Positions 17,410 through 25,040 of a stretch of 35,748 bases of DNA are shown here, in pieces; within the stretch, counting starts at the first letter, position 1, and every line of letters begins with the position of its first letter. The notes under the pieces were generated by a model, which searched no databases, was not told the DNA's origin, and was given only the letters and a program-made list of their open reading frames with translations. The stretch is from Aphanothece sp. CMT-3BRIN-NPC111 (lineage in GTDB: Bacteria > Cyanobacteriota > Cyanobacteriia > Cyanobacteriales > JAHHGU01): positions 1-35,748 of the forward strand of contig JAHHGU010000055.1 of the NCBI GenBank assembly GCA_019359765.1. The letters are read 5' to 3'. Made by a program: the position numbers and the translations under genes.

Positions 17410-17422
17410 GGACTAGAAAAAC

Positions 17423-17450
17423 GATAAAGGCTGAAATTTCAGCCTTTATC
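17423..17450. terminator. Bidirectional terminator between epimerase-like gene and murA
   Basis: GATAAAGGCTGAAA at 17423-17436 is directly followed by its exact reverse complement at 17437-17450. This perfect 28-bp palindrome occupies the 50-bp gap between two convergent stop codons, with A/T-rich flanks on both sides, as expected for a shared terminator. Confidence 0.8.
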
Positions 17451-17459
17451 CTTCATACT

Positions 17460-18815
17460 TCATGCCTCCGTAGTTACTACCTCCTCAGTCTTGGCAGGAG
17501 CGAGTTCACTACTATTAGCCTCATCCTCATCCTCATCCTCGACCCGCTGTAGTTTAGCTCCCAGCTGCCGCAGCTTCAGCTCCAAATTATCGTAGCCTCG
17601 GTCTAGATGATGCAATCCTTTAATCGTGGTTTTTCCCTCTGCCGCCAGTGCTGCTATTACCAGCGCCGCCGAAGCTCGTAAGTCCGTTGCCATGACTGGT
17701 GCGCCGGATAGCATGGGTACTCCCCGCACAATCGCATGGTTGCCTTTGACACGAATGTCTGCTCCCATGCGATTTAACTCCGCCACATGACGTAAGCGGT
17801 TTTCAAATACTGTTTCAGTAATGACACTGTCTCCTTCGCTCAGCGTTAGCAAGGCCATAAACTGGGCTTGCATATCTGTAGGAAATCCCGGATAAGGCAA
17901 TGTTTCAATATCCGTTGCTGTGTGTCTGTGACCTGGGATAATCCGAAGGCAGTCAGGAGCTTCTGCAATCACCTTTGCCCCAATTTCTCGCAGCTTGGCA
18001 ATCACTGCTGTCATATGGTCTGGAATTACGGGGGAGAGGCTGATCTCTGAGTGGGTAATGGCACCCGCAACTAAAAATGTTCCCGCCTCAATCCTGTCAG
18101 GAATGACGCTGTAGTCCACAGAATGTAAACGAGGAACGCCGGAAACAATGATGGTGTTTGTACCAGCACCGCGAATTTGCGCGCCCATCGCATTACAAAA
18201 ATTAGCCAAATCGATGACTTCCGGCTCTTGAGCGGCGTTTTCTATCGTCGTTTCTCCGTCTGCCAACGTTGCCGCCATCATTAGGGTTTCTGTAGCGCCG
18301 ACGCTGGGATAATCCAGGTAAATTTTGGCACCCTTTAGCCGACGGCTACTGCCACTGACATAGGCGTGGACAACCCCATGATCAATTTGCACCTCTGCGC
18401 CCATTTTTTGCAGACCCCGAACATGGAGTTCCACTGGTCTGGCACCGATAGCACAACCGCCAGGAAGTGGCACTTTTGCTACTCCCAGCCGCGCTAGTAT
18501 AGGGCCAATCGCAAAAAAGCTGGCTCGCAGCTGAGAAACCAATTCGTAAGGTGCTTTTGACTGTCCAATGTGGCTAGCATTGAAATCCATGATGTCACCT
18601 TGCCGCTTTATCTGGACTCCCAATGCCTCTATAATTTGAGCCATCCGCTTTACATCAGCGAGGGAGGGAAGGTTACGAATCCGGCAATCGTCTGGACAAA
18701 GCAAGGCTCCAGTCATAATTACCAGTGCCGAGTTCTTAGCGCCGCTAATTTTTACGTGCCCTTGCAGGGAAGGCCTGCCCCAAATCTGTAATACTGACTT
18801 GTCGGCTTCAGGCAA
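17460..18815 (-). CDS. murA: UDP-N-acetylglucosamine 1-carboxyvinyltransferase
   Basis: Cytosolic enzyme of the first committed step of peptidoglycan synthesis: enolpyruvyl transfer from PEP to UDP-GlcNAc. It has the catalytic cysteine C121 in PLPGGCAIGARPVELH (the fosfomycin-sensitive form), the N-terminal KISGAKNSAL with the conserved Lys/Asn pair, and PYPGFPTDMQAQFMALL. An acidic, repetitive C-terminal tail (VEDEDEDEANSS) goes beyond the usual enzyme. The start is unclear: the frame as given begins at a TTG (18815), and there is no ATG or GTG between it and the in-frame stop upstream. A GGAGG at 18851-18855 sits eight bases before an in-frame ATT (18842), which would add nine residues. It is convergent with the epimerase-like gene. 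Confidence 0.95.
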   Translation of the reverse strand: MPEADKSVLQIWGRPSLQGHVKISGAKNSALVIMTGALLCPDDCRIRNLPSLADVKRMAQIIEALGVQIKRQGDIMDFNASHIGQSKAPYELVSQLRASFFAIGPILARLGVAKVPLPGGCAIGARPVELHVRGLQKMGAEVQIDHGVVHAYVSGSSRRLKGAKIYLDYPSVGATETLMMAATLADGETTIENAAQEPEVIDLANFCNAMGAQIRGAGTNTIIVSGVPRLHSVDYSVIPDRIEAGTFLVAGAITHSEISLSPVIPDHMTAVIAKLREIGAKVIAEAPDCLRIIPGHRHTATDIETLPYPGFPTDMQAQFMALLTLSEGDSVITETVFENRLRHVAELNRMGADIRVKGNHAIVRGVPMLSGAPVMATDLRASAALVIAALAAEGKTTIKGLHHLDRGYDNLELKLRQLGAKLQRVEDEDEDEANSSELAPAKTEEVVTTEA

Positions 18816-18850
18816 AGATTGGTTATCCGTCAGGCTGATAATGGGTCTAT

Positions 18851-18855
18851 CCTCC
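18851..18855 (-). promoter_or_regulatory. Shine-Dalgarno GGAGG upstream of murA
   Basis: GGAGG on the - strand lies 35 bases before the TTG at 18815, too far for it, but eight bases before an in-frame ATT codon at 18842-18840. It is the only good ribosome site in this leader and therefore bears on the choice of the murA start. Confidence 0.4.
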
Positions 18856-19002
18856 AGCTTCAGTGGAATAGTTTTGCATTTTTTTCAATTTGGTTTAGAT
18901 TCTACCGGAAAGATTCTAAATGTCTATCGTTATTTTTAGCTTTATTTTCAACTGATTAAGTTTTGTACCCTGTCCTGGTTTAGATTTACTTAAAGCAAGT
19001 AG

Positions 19003-19031
19003 TTGACAAACATCCAAAATTGCAGCATGAT
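19003..19031 (+). promoter_or_regulatory. Candidate sigma70-type promoter for tRNA-Leu
   Basis: A consensus -35 box TTGACA (19003-19008) is followed after 17 bp by CATGAT (19026-19031), which matches four of six bases of TATAAT. The predicted start near 19038 is about 20 bp before the mature tRNA. Inferred from sequence only. Confidence 0.45.
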
Positions 19032-19059
19032 GAAAGACTGCAAATGTAATGGCTGCTAA

Positions 19060-19143
19060 GCGGAACTGGCGGAATTGGCAGACGCGCTAGATTCAGGTTC
19101 TAGTGTTCGCAAGGACTTCCGGGTTCAAGTCCCGGGTTCCGCA
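19060..19143 (+). tRNA. tRNA-Leu (anticodon CAG)
   Basis: An 84-nt class II tRNA. The acceptor stem is GCGGAAC at 19060-19066 paired with GTTCCGC at 19136-19142, with discriminator A at 19143. The anticodon stem CTAGA/TCTAG (19087-19091, 19099-19103) holds the loop TTCAGGT, which gives anticodon CAG (19094-19096) reading CUG. A long variable arm (around TGTTCGCAAGGA) and the T-loop motif GGTTCAAGTCC are present. The 3' CCA is not encoded, as in most cyanobacterial tRNAs. Confidence 0.96.
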
Positions 19144-19153
19144 TAAATAGTGT

Positions 19154-19222
19154 TGAGTTATGAATTTTGAGTTTTGAGTTGGGATTCTTAATTCAAAACT
19201 CAAAACTTAAAACTCATAACTA
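19154..19222. repeat. Long TTGAGTT/AACTCAA hairpin between tRNA-Leu and methyltransferase gene
   Basis: A left arm of TTGAGTTATGAATTTTGAG-type repeats (19154-19180) faces AATTCAAAACTCAAAAC-type repeats (about 19190-19222) with a short loop. The resulting hairpin could terminate the tRNA transcript; it ends three bases before the next ATG, so it also lies in that gene's leader. Confidence 0.6.
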
Positions 19223-19225
19223 CTG

Positions 19226-20017
19226 ATGTTGACCAGTCTCCAGAATTCTCTGGTAAAGCAAATCCGTAAGTTGCACTCCCCCAAGGAACGGCGGGAGCAA
19301 CAGCTGTTTTTGCTAGAAGGGACGCACTTGCTGGAGGAAGTCTGCGCGATTGATTACCCACTGGTGACTGTTTGCTGTACACCGCAATGGCAGGAAGATA
19401 ACCCGCAACTCTGGGAAGATGCCTCGAAGCGATCGCAGCGAACGGAACTGGTAAGTGCTGAAGTGCTCAAAGCGATCGCCACTACGGTTAACCCTGATGG
19501 CGTTGTTGCCACAGCACCACGAAGAATTACCCACTTACCACCAGTAGCACTCACTGGTATAGGACTTGCTCTGGAAACTCTGCAAGACCCAGGTAATCTA
19601 GGTACAATCATTCGTACTGCGGCGGCGGCTGGAGCCGAGGGAATGTGGTTGAGTGCCGATAGTGTAGATTTGGACAATCCCAAGGTATTGCGGGCGTCTG
19701 CTGGACAGTGGTTTCGACTACCGATGGCAGTTAGTTCAAATTTAAAAGCGGTGGTTCGAGAGTTTCGAGATGCTGGGATACAGGTAGTAGCGACGACACC
19801 CCAAGCGCAGATTACTTACTGGGAGGTAGATTTGCGACGCCCTACTTTGATTGTGCTAGGCAATGAAGGGGCTGGGCTTTCAGCTGAGTTAGCGTCTTTA
19901 GCAGATGCACAAGTGAGAATTCCCCTTAGTCCAGGGGTAGAGTCTTTGAATGTGGCGATCGCAGCGGCCTTGATATTGTACGAAGCTCAACGTCAACGGC
20001 TAGGGGCTGGAAGTTAA
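19226..20017 (+). CDS. TrmH/SpoU-family RNA 2'-O-methyltransferase
   Basis: A 263-residue SAM-dependent methyltransferase of the SPOUT (trefoil-knot) class, expected to methylate a ribose 2'-OH in rRNA or tRNA. The three SpoU motifs are present: NLGTIIRTAAAAG (motif 1, with the catalytic Arg), LIVLGNEGAGLS (motif 2) and IPLSPGVESLNVAIAAALILYE (motif 3). The N-terminal 90 residues resemble the substrate-binding domain of RlmB/TsnR-like members. The ATG at 19226 gives the family-typical MLTSLQNSLVKQIRKL. No classical ribosome site is seen because the leader is the hairpin at 19154-19222. A tnpB scrap begins nine bases after its stop. The target nucleotide is unknown. Confidence 0.92.
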   Translation: MLTSLQNSLVKQIRKLHSPKERREQQLFLLEGTHLLEEVCAIDYPLVTVCCTPQWQEDNPQLWEDASKRSQRTELVSAEVLKAIATTVNPDGVVATAPRRITHLPPVALTGIGLALETLQDPGNLGTIIRTAAAAGAEGMWLSADSVDLDNPKVLRASAGQWFRLPMAVSSNLKAVVREFRDAGIQVVATTPQAQITYWEVDLRRPTLIVLGNEGAGLSAELASLADAQVRIPLSPGVESLNVAIAAALILYEAQRQRLGAGS

Positions 20018-20025
20018 TTTTACCC

Positions 20026-20181
20026 TATGAAGATTTGAGGATTAAGAACTTAGTTAAGAATCATTGTCTCGCCAAATCTATTAATGATGCAGGTTGGTAT
20101 CAGTTACGAAAATGGTTGGAGCATTGTGGAGTTAAGTTTAGTCGGGTAACTGTTGCAGTAAATCCGGCTTATACTTCTTAA
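20026..20181 (+). pseudogene. tnpB internal fragment
   Basis: Fifty-one codons beginning YEDLRIKNLVKNHCLAKS and ending NPAYTS before a TAA are nearly identical to the RuvC-II region of the tnpB at 12565-13724. The N-terminal two thirds and the zinc finger with the final Asp are missing. About 50 bp later a right end of the same type (20235-20268) follows. So this is an internally deleted copy of the same element type, inserted just after the methyltransferase stop. Confidence 0.85.
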
Positions 20182-20234
20182 GACTGCTCTAGGCTGGAGC
20201 AATCCTGCCTGAGTAAGTTGGATCTATGAACGAA

Positions 20235-20268
20235 GAATCCCCTCGCATGGACGGCAGGGAAGTGTCAA
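20235..20268 (+). mobile_element. IS200/IS605-type right end
   Basis: The segment GAATCCCCTCGC to AAGTGTCAA with a TCCCCT/AGGGA stem is close to the right end at 12467-12499; the shared sequence extends upstream through ATGAACGAA. It marks the outer edge of the deleted element that holds the tnpB fragment at 20026-20181. Confidence 0.75.
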
Positions 20269-20358
20269 TAATACTATTAAGGATTAAATTATAAATTAAT
20301 ACCACAAGCCAGTCAAGGGTTAAACCTCCTGGCTGGTAGTAAAAGCTGTCTTTTTCAA

Positions 20359-21234
20359 CTAATTTACAACCTTGTTAAGTGTGCCAGTAGCTGTTACACC
20401 TAAAGTTACCCATTTGTAATTTATAGCCCCAGCATTGACATACTGTAAAGTTATTTGTCCACTAGTACAATTGGCGTTTCCGTAGCTGATATTTTCACGC
20501 AAATTAACCGTAGCCGTGTCACCATTTAACAGTGTTAGCTTTCCACCACAATTTTTTGTGGGGTACACAGTAGTACCAACTACAGAATTTGATTCACCCC
20601 CAACGATAGAGACTAGGACAGGGTATCTTTGTCCGTTATCATTGCGAGTTACAGCACCTTTCCACGCACCATCGTATCCCGTAATTACCTTAGTTAACTT
20701 GACTTTATCCACTATGGGACCGTAAGTATCGCCACCATTAGGATTTTGAAAACTAAGTTTTCCTGTTGTCGTTGAAGATACATTAATTGTTTGCTGCAAA
20801 GTTTGAAATTTGACATTATAATTATAAGGCACAGAAAGAATTTGATTATAAACGTTGCCTAAGCGAATATTAACTGTATCTGGCATATTACTTTGGGGAT
20901 TGCCAGCTAAAACGAAATAAAGTTTATACTTTCCAGGAATTAAAGAAAATGTTTTTCTACTTAAAAGCAGACCCCCCTGTCCAGTTGTACCCTCAAGATC
21001 TACATATAATCCATTACCTGGGTAGTAATCAGAAAAACCATTACCTTTCAAATCGACAGTTCCATTACTAACTGTAAAATTAGTAAAATAATTGTAATCC
21101 AATTGACCAGTGCTATTATTTTCTATATCAAAATTATCGTTAAATAGGATAGTTTCCAGTTCGGCTTGTGCTTTTTCAATGAATCCTAATGCTGCAACGG
21201 TTGCTACTAAAACAGTGCAAAGTATATTTTTCAT
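20359..21234 (-). CDS. Secreted two-domain protein, unknown function
   Basis: A 291-residue exported protein. A signal peptide (residues 1-24, cut after AQA) is followed by a beta-sandwich-like domain (about 25-180). That domain has the pattern of DUF642/choice-of-anchor carbohydrate-binding-type modules: a FNDNFD start, YYPGNGLYVDLEG, then LIPGKYKLYFVLAG and a DTVNIRLG strand. The second domain (about 185-288) begins GYDGAWKGAV and includes VGTTVYPTKNCGG and ANCTSGQ. This resembles the small lipocalin-like modules attached to some bacterial Ser/Thr kinases, and its two cysteines could form a disulfide. No PEP-CTERM or LPxTG anchor is seen, so it is probably released or periplasmic. It is AT-rich relative to its neighbours, which hints at transfer. 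Confidence 0.7.
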   Translation of the reverse strand: MKNILCTVLVATVAALGFIEKAQAELETILFNDNFDIENNSTGQLDYNYFTNFTVSNGTVDLKGNGFSDYYPGNGLYVDLEGTTGQGGLLLSRKTFSLIPGKYKLYFVLAGNPQSNMPDTVNIRLGNVYNQILSVPYNYNVKFQTLQQTINVSSTTTGKLSFQNPNGGDTYGPIVDKVKLTKVITGYDGAWKGAVTRNDNGQRYPVLVSIVGGESNSVVGTTVYPTKNCGGKLTLLNGDTATVNLRENISYGNANCTSGQITLQYVNAGAINYKWVTLGVTATGTLNKVVN

Positions 21235-21491
21235 CTTTTACCTCTAATTTTTTTTTAAATTGGTATGTCTAAATAAGACATTGTAAAGTATAATATTTAT
21301 TTTTATGCAAACATAAATTTATAAATTAATAAAACTTCACTGCTTTCTCAAAAATTAGCCGTATAGGGATGAGACACTCTAATTGAAATAAGTATAAACA
21401 CTTAAAATTTTATGAAAAAGCGTTACCATCTGTCATTATCAGAACGATGATTGAAATTAGAAATATGAGTACCCACTGAAACTTTTAAGTA

Positions 21492-23048
21492 ATGCTGGAA
21501 GAACAACGTCAACGGGCAATTACAGCGTTTCAAGAGTTTCTTTTCGCGCCGCTTGAGACGCGACTAGCAAGGCATGAGAATATTTCTCCAGAATCAAATG
21601 CGATCGCCTTATTTGAATTTATCGCCGCTACAGTTCCGGCATATCAAGCTTTTCTCACGGAACACGGCATAAATCCCCCCTCCGTCCAAACTTATCAGGA
21701 TTTTCAAAAACTTCCTTTCATAACCAAAGAAAATTACCTGCGGCGTCACCCATTGGCCGACTTGTGCCGTAATGGACAGCTGGAAATGTGCGACACGATC
21801 GCCGTTTCTTCAGGTTCAACGGGTAAGCCCACTTTTTGGCCGCGTTTCCTAGCGGATGAACTCCAAATTGCCACACGCTTTGAGCAAATATTCCACGACA
21901 GCTTTTATGCGGACACCCGGCGCACGCTAGCTGTGATTTGTTTTACATTAGGCAGCTGGGTGGGCGGGATGTACACAACAAATTGCTGCCGCTACCTTGC
22001 CAGCAAGGGCTATCCGATCACCGTTATCAGTCCTGGCAATAACAAAGAAGAAATTTTTCGAGTTGTACAGGAACTAGGCCCCTCTTTTGAACAAGTTGTG
22101 CTACTGGGCTATCCCCCATTTATTAAGGATGTCATTGATAGCGGCATTGCTCGCGGTGTTCAGTGGCCGCAGTATCAAATCAAAATGGTGTTTGCAGGAG
22201 AAGTCTTCAGCGAGGAATGGCGTAGTTTAGTTGGGGAAAGAGTTGGATCGAACAATCCCTGCTACGACTCAGCATCGCTTTATGGGACAGCAGACGCGGG
22301 TGTATTGGGAAATGAGACACCGCTGAGCATCTGTATCCGTCGTTTCTTAGCAGACCATCCAGAGGCCGCTCGTGCTCTGTTTGGAGAGTCGCGCCTACCC
22401 ACGTTAGTACAATATGACCCTCTGAGCCGCTTCTTTGAAACTCATGAGGGCACGTTACTTTTCTCAGGAGACAACGGCATCCCCTTATTGCGTTATCACA
22501 TCTCCGATACTGGGGGTTTAATTGCTTACGATGCCATGCTCAAGTTTTTGGCTCAATGGGGGTTCGATCCAGTGACAGCGTTGCCACAAGAGAATTCAAT
22601 AATTCATCTGGGGTTAAAGGAACAAAGTCCACCGCAGCAGGCTACAGAAAGAGGTATTCATCCTCTACCTTTTGTCTATGTCTTTGGACGCTCCCACTTT
22701 ACGGTTTCCTATTTCGGCGCCAATATTTACCCAGAGAATGTGACAGTAGGGTTAGAGCAGCCAGTTATTAGAGAGTGGGTGACAGGCAAGTTCGTACTGC
22801 AAGTTAAGGAAGATGCGGATCAGAATCGGTTTTTGTCTGTGGTTGTGGAGTTAGCACCAGGAGTGGAAGGTAGTAAGGAGAAACAAGAAGCGATCGCATC
22901 CTCCATTCTTTCCCAACTGCTACGGCTCAATAGCGAGTTTGCCAATTACGTTCCGCCCGAATACCAGATGCCGCAGGTGGCGCTAGCTTCAACCAGTGAC
23001 CCAGAGTATTTTCCTCTTGGAGTTAAGCACCGTTATACGCGCTCCTAG
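21492..23048 (+). CDS. PaaK-like AMP-dependent acyl/aryl-CoA ligase family protein
   Basis: A 518-residue member of the adenylate-forming (ANL) superfamily, closest in pattern to phenylacetate-CoA ligase. The phosphate loop is SSGSTGKPTFWPR (about 105-117), with YGTADAG as the A5-type motif and LLRYHISDTGG as the A7-type motif. It probably activates a carboxylic acid with ATP, but whether it transfers to CoA or a carrier protein cannot be told. The start at 21492 gives a complete N-terminal helical region. There is no thioesterase, carrier or biosynthetic neighbour, so context gives no substrate. It is followed by a strong hairpin. Confidence 0.8.
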   Translation: MLEEQRQRAITAFQEFLFAPLETRLARHENISPESNAIALFEFIAATVPAYQAFLTEHGINPPSVQTYQDFQKLPFITKENYLRRHPLADLCRNGQLEMCDTIAVSSGSTGKPTFWPRFLADELQIATRFEQIFHDSFYADTRRTLAVICFTLGSWVGGMYTTNCCRYLASKGYPITVISPGNNKEEIFRVVQELGPSFEQVVLLGYPPFIKDVIDSGIARGVQWPQYQIKMVFAGEVFSEEWRSLVGERVGSNNPCYDSASLYGTADAGVLGNETPLSICIRRFLADHPEAARALFGESRLPTLVQYDPLSRFFETHEGTLLFSGDNGIPLLRYHISDTGGLIAYDAMLKFLAQWGFDPVTALPQENSIIHLGLKEQSPPQQATERGIHPLPFVYVFGRSHFTVSYFGANIYPENVTVGLEQPVIREWVTGKFVLQVKEDADQNRFLSVVVELAPGVEGSKEKQEAIASSILSQLLRLNSEFANYVPPEYQMPQVALASTSDPEYFPLGVKHRYTRS

Positions 23049-23066
23049 ATAGCGAACAATTAATAA

Positions 23067-23089
23067 AGCGGGTCGAGGATCGACCCGCT
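23067..23089 (+). terminator. Terminator hairpin after the PaaK-like gene
   Basis: AGCGGGTCGA (23067-23076), loop GGA, and the exact complement TCGACCCGCT (23080-23089) form a strong GC-rich hairpin 19 bp after the stop codon at 23048. No T-run follows. Confidence 0.7.
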
Positions 23090-23211
23090 CTATAGGTAGT
23101 ATTGAATTGTTAATCAGAATGCCTCCTGGGTCTTTGCCTATGGGTTGGCTTAATACCAAAACGCCCAATCGCTCTGCCATATTTTCCGGCTCCTGGCAGA
23201 CTCTTTAGGCG

Positions 23212-23403
23212 CTAAGCTGTTTCCAGCCAGTCATATATTCGATCTAGCTGTTCCAGCGTTACTAAACCATATTGCCAAAGAATCATCGGCAGAGGGCCTG
23301 GATCTTGTTCCAAATGCCGTAGGGCGATCGCTATTGAAGATGAGGAAATAGCCAAATCATCTTGTAGAAAGCGAATGAATCGAGAGTACCTTGCAGGTGC
23401 CAT
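23212..23403 (-). CDS. DUF2949 family protein
   Basis: A 63-residue soluble protein found almost only in cyanobacteria. The family pattern is clear: YSRFIRFLQDDLAIS, then IAIALRHLEQDPGPLPMILW and QYGLVTLEQLDRIYDWLE. I start it at the ATG at 23403, which has AAGGAGG (plus-strand CCTCCTT at 23415-23421) at a good distance. The open frame extends 21 codons further, but that part overlaps the ribosome site and is not family-like. The function is unknown; the fold looks all-helical. Confidence 0.88.
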   Translation of the reverse strand: MAPARYSRFIRFLQDDLAISSSSIAIALRHLEQDPGPLPMILWQYGLVTLEQLDRIYDWLETA

Positions 23404-23466
23404 AACGGCTTTGACCTCCTTTTGTAAAAACCATTTTGTTATCAAAAACTTGCCTTTTTGAGGCAT

Positions 23467-24159
23467 CAGTAGCCAATATTATAGCTGTCCACTGTTCCCC
23501 GCCTCTTACCCTTGATTTTGAGAGCAGGAACCATTACTGCCAGTGCCTGAATTGGCAAGTGTAGCAAATATCTGCAATCCGTCTGGTTATGCCTTTCACT
23601 TGTAGCCGCACGCGGATTAAGTGGGTGTTTAAGGCATCGCCCTGGACTTGCCGAGACGAGAGGACTAAAAGCAGAGACTTTGGGTTTGAAACCTTAGCCG
23701 ACCGTCTCCAGGAAACCTTGCTTAATTTCTTCTACTCCAGCGCTTTAATGAAAACCATCTGTAAGCGGAAAGATTTACACTTCGGCATAGGCTTGGAGTT
23801 TCATGCTCCCTCACACAGTGATAAAGCTGTGCCTACGCAATCGTCCGTCCTGGAGTGGTCATCGTGCCTAGAGCAAGAATGGATATAAGCATCAAGAATA
23901 AATTAACTCATGCGCTTGTAACTCTGTCTTCCGAAAGAGTACTGTAATTTTGCCACAGCTTTATCAAAAATCTCAGTAAAATTGATGATTGCTCTTATAA
24001 AATCTTCATAATTAGAGCCTAATTTCTTTTACTCCTTTCCCGTCATAATCATATTTCTTTTACTTCCATCGCTCTCTGCCTTGTCGCTCCCCTACTGTCT
24101 CATAGCTTTTGTTTGAGGATAAGGAGTAAGAAAATAAAAGATGGGGACTATCAAAATAA
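23467..24159. other. 690-bp spacer with an inverted repeat, no supported gene
   Basis: A 99-codon + frame (23589-23888) has no ribosome site, motif or plausible composition, and I do not call it. The segment contains an exact 13-bp inverted pair, TGATAAAGCTGTG at 23819-23831 and its complement at 23954-23966, about 122 bp apart. This may mark a small decayed mobile element. The remainder is AT-rich. Confidence 0.4.
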
Positions 24160-24717
24160 CTATAGACGAGATGGAGTAGGAGATTTGGAATTGGTATCTA
24201 GGAAGTGGATATTTACGCGATCGCCCGCCTTCAGACCGAGTTCAGCTGCTCGTCCTCCCCGGAGTTCCATTACCCGATCAATAGTTGTTCCTGGTCCGTA
24301 GACGGGACATGGATCGCTGGTGCAGGGAGGAACGTTAGCAGCGATCGCACTCACCACCCCATTCCGTAGGAATATCATATCCAGAGGAATTAACGTATTC
24401 TTCATCCAGAAGCTCACAGGTTGCGGCGGATCGAAAGGAAAGAGCATCCCGCGATCGTCTGCCAAAGAAGTTCTATTCATTAATCCGATCTGCTGCTGCT
24501 GGGGAGTTTGAGCCACTTCCAGCTGAATCACTTTACCTGCCACGGTTGCTTTGGCAGAAATTGGTAATGTCTGCTCCTGTTTTGCCGATGTCGGTGCCAC
24601 TACTGAAGGCGATTCCAGTGGTTTATCCGGTGTCTTAGCTGTCTCAGATGGCTGTGGTGTAGAACAGCCTAGTAGCAGAATACCCAGTATCATTAGTAAA
24701 CTTAGCCGACCTCTCAC
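24160..24717 (-). CDS. DUF192 lipoprotein
   Basis: A 185-residue exported protein. The N-terminus is a lipoprotein signal with lipobox LLGC (C18), followed by a low-complexity Ser/Thr/Pro linker (about 19-55). The DUF192 domain occupies about 58-178, with the family landmarks QIGLMNRTSL, GMLFPFDPPQPVSFWMKNT, LIPLDMIFL and the C-terminal ELRGGRAAELGLKAGD. The domain is a small beta-barrel of unknown role found in exported proteins of many bacteria. It should sit on the outer face of the plasma membrane or the inner face of the outer membrane. It stands alone on the - strand. Confidence 0.92.
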   Translation of the reverse strand: MRGRLSLLMILGILLLGCSTPQPSETAKTPDKPLESPSVVAPTSAKQEQTLPISAKATVAGKVIQLEVAQTPQQQQIGLMNRTSLADDRGMLFPFDPPQPVSFWMKNTLIPLDMIFLRNGVVSAIAANVPPCTSDPCPVYGPGTTIDRVMELRGGRAAELGLKAGDRVNIHFLDTNSKSPTPSRL

Positions 24718-25040
24718 GCCGTCCTCCTTTTCCCCATTGTGATAGGCGATAAGGAAACTCCTTAACCCCTAGCTTTTAGTTTCTATAACATCGGTACATT
24801 AGTTGCCAACAGTTCTTCATCAAGCTTGAAGCGTGATTATATCCTTCGTAGTTAGGAGTAGTATTTATTTTTACTAACTACTAAAAGCCTATCCGAAAAA
24901 TTTGTTTCAGTGACCCAATAGGTACTGATATCTGTGTTCATCTGTGTTTATCTGTGGTTAAAAATATCTTCAAACCACTTTTCGGATAGGTTCTAACAGC
25001 CTGCACCCAAATCTTGATTACTGAACTAGTCTTCTAGTAC
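24718..25040. other. Spacer between DUF192 and regulator genes, holding a MITE-like repeat
   Basis: About 320 bp without a gene. It holds a GTAGTTAGGAGTAG/CTAACTACT imperfect hairpin (about 24848-24884) and the repeat at 24888-24990. Both lie 3' of the regulator gene and upstream of the DUF192 gene. Confidence 0.5.
24888..24990. repeat. MITE-like element with 12-bp terminal inverted repeats
   Basis: CCTATCCGAAAA (24888-24899) and its exact complement TTTTCGGATAGG (24979-24990) bound a 103-bp unit. The interior contains three ATCTGTG units at 10-11 bp spacing. The size and ends suit a non-autonomous miniature transposable element; the ACAGATAAACACAGATG type interior is common in cyanobacterial spacers. 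Confidence 0.65.

Noticed and set aside
23589..23888. 99-codon + frame in the spacer after DUF2949
   Set aside because: No ribosome site, motif or protein-like composition; it lies in a repeat-bearing spacer.
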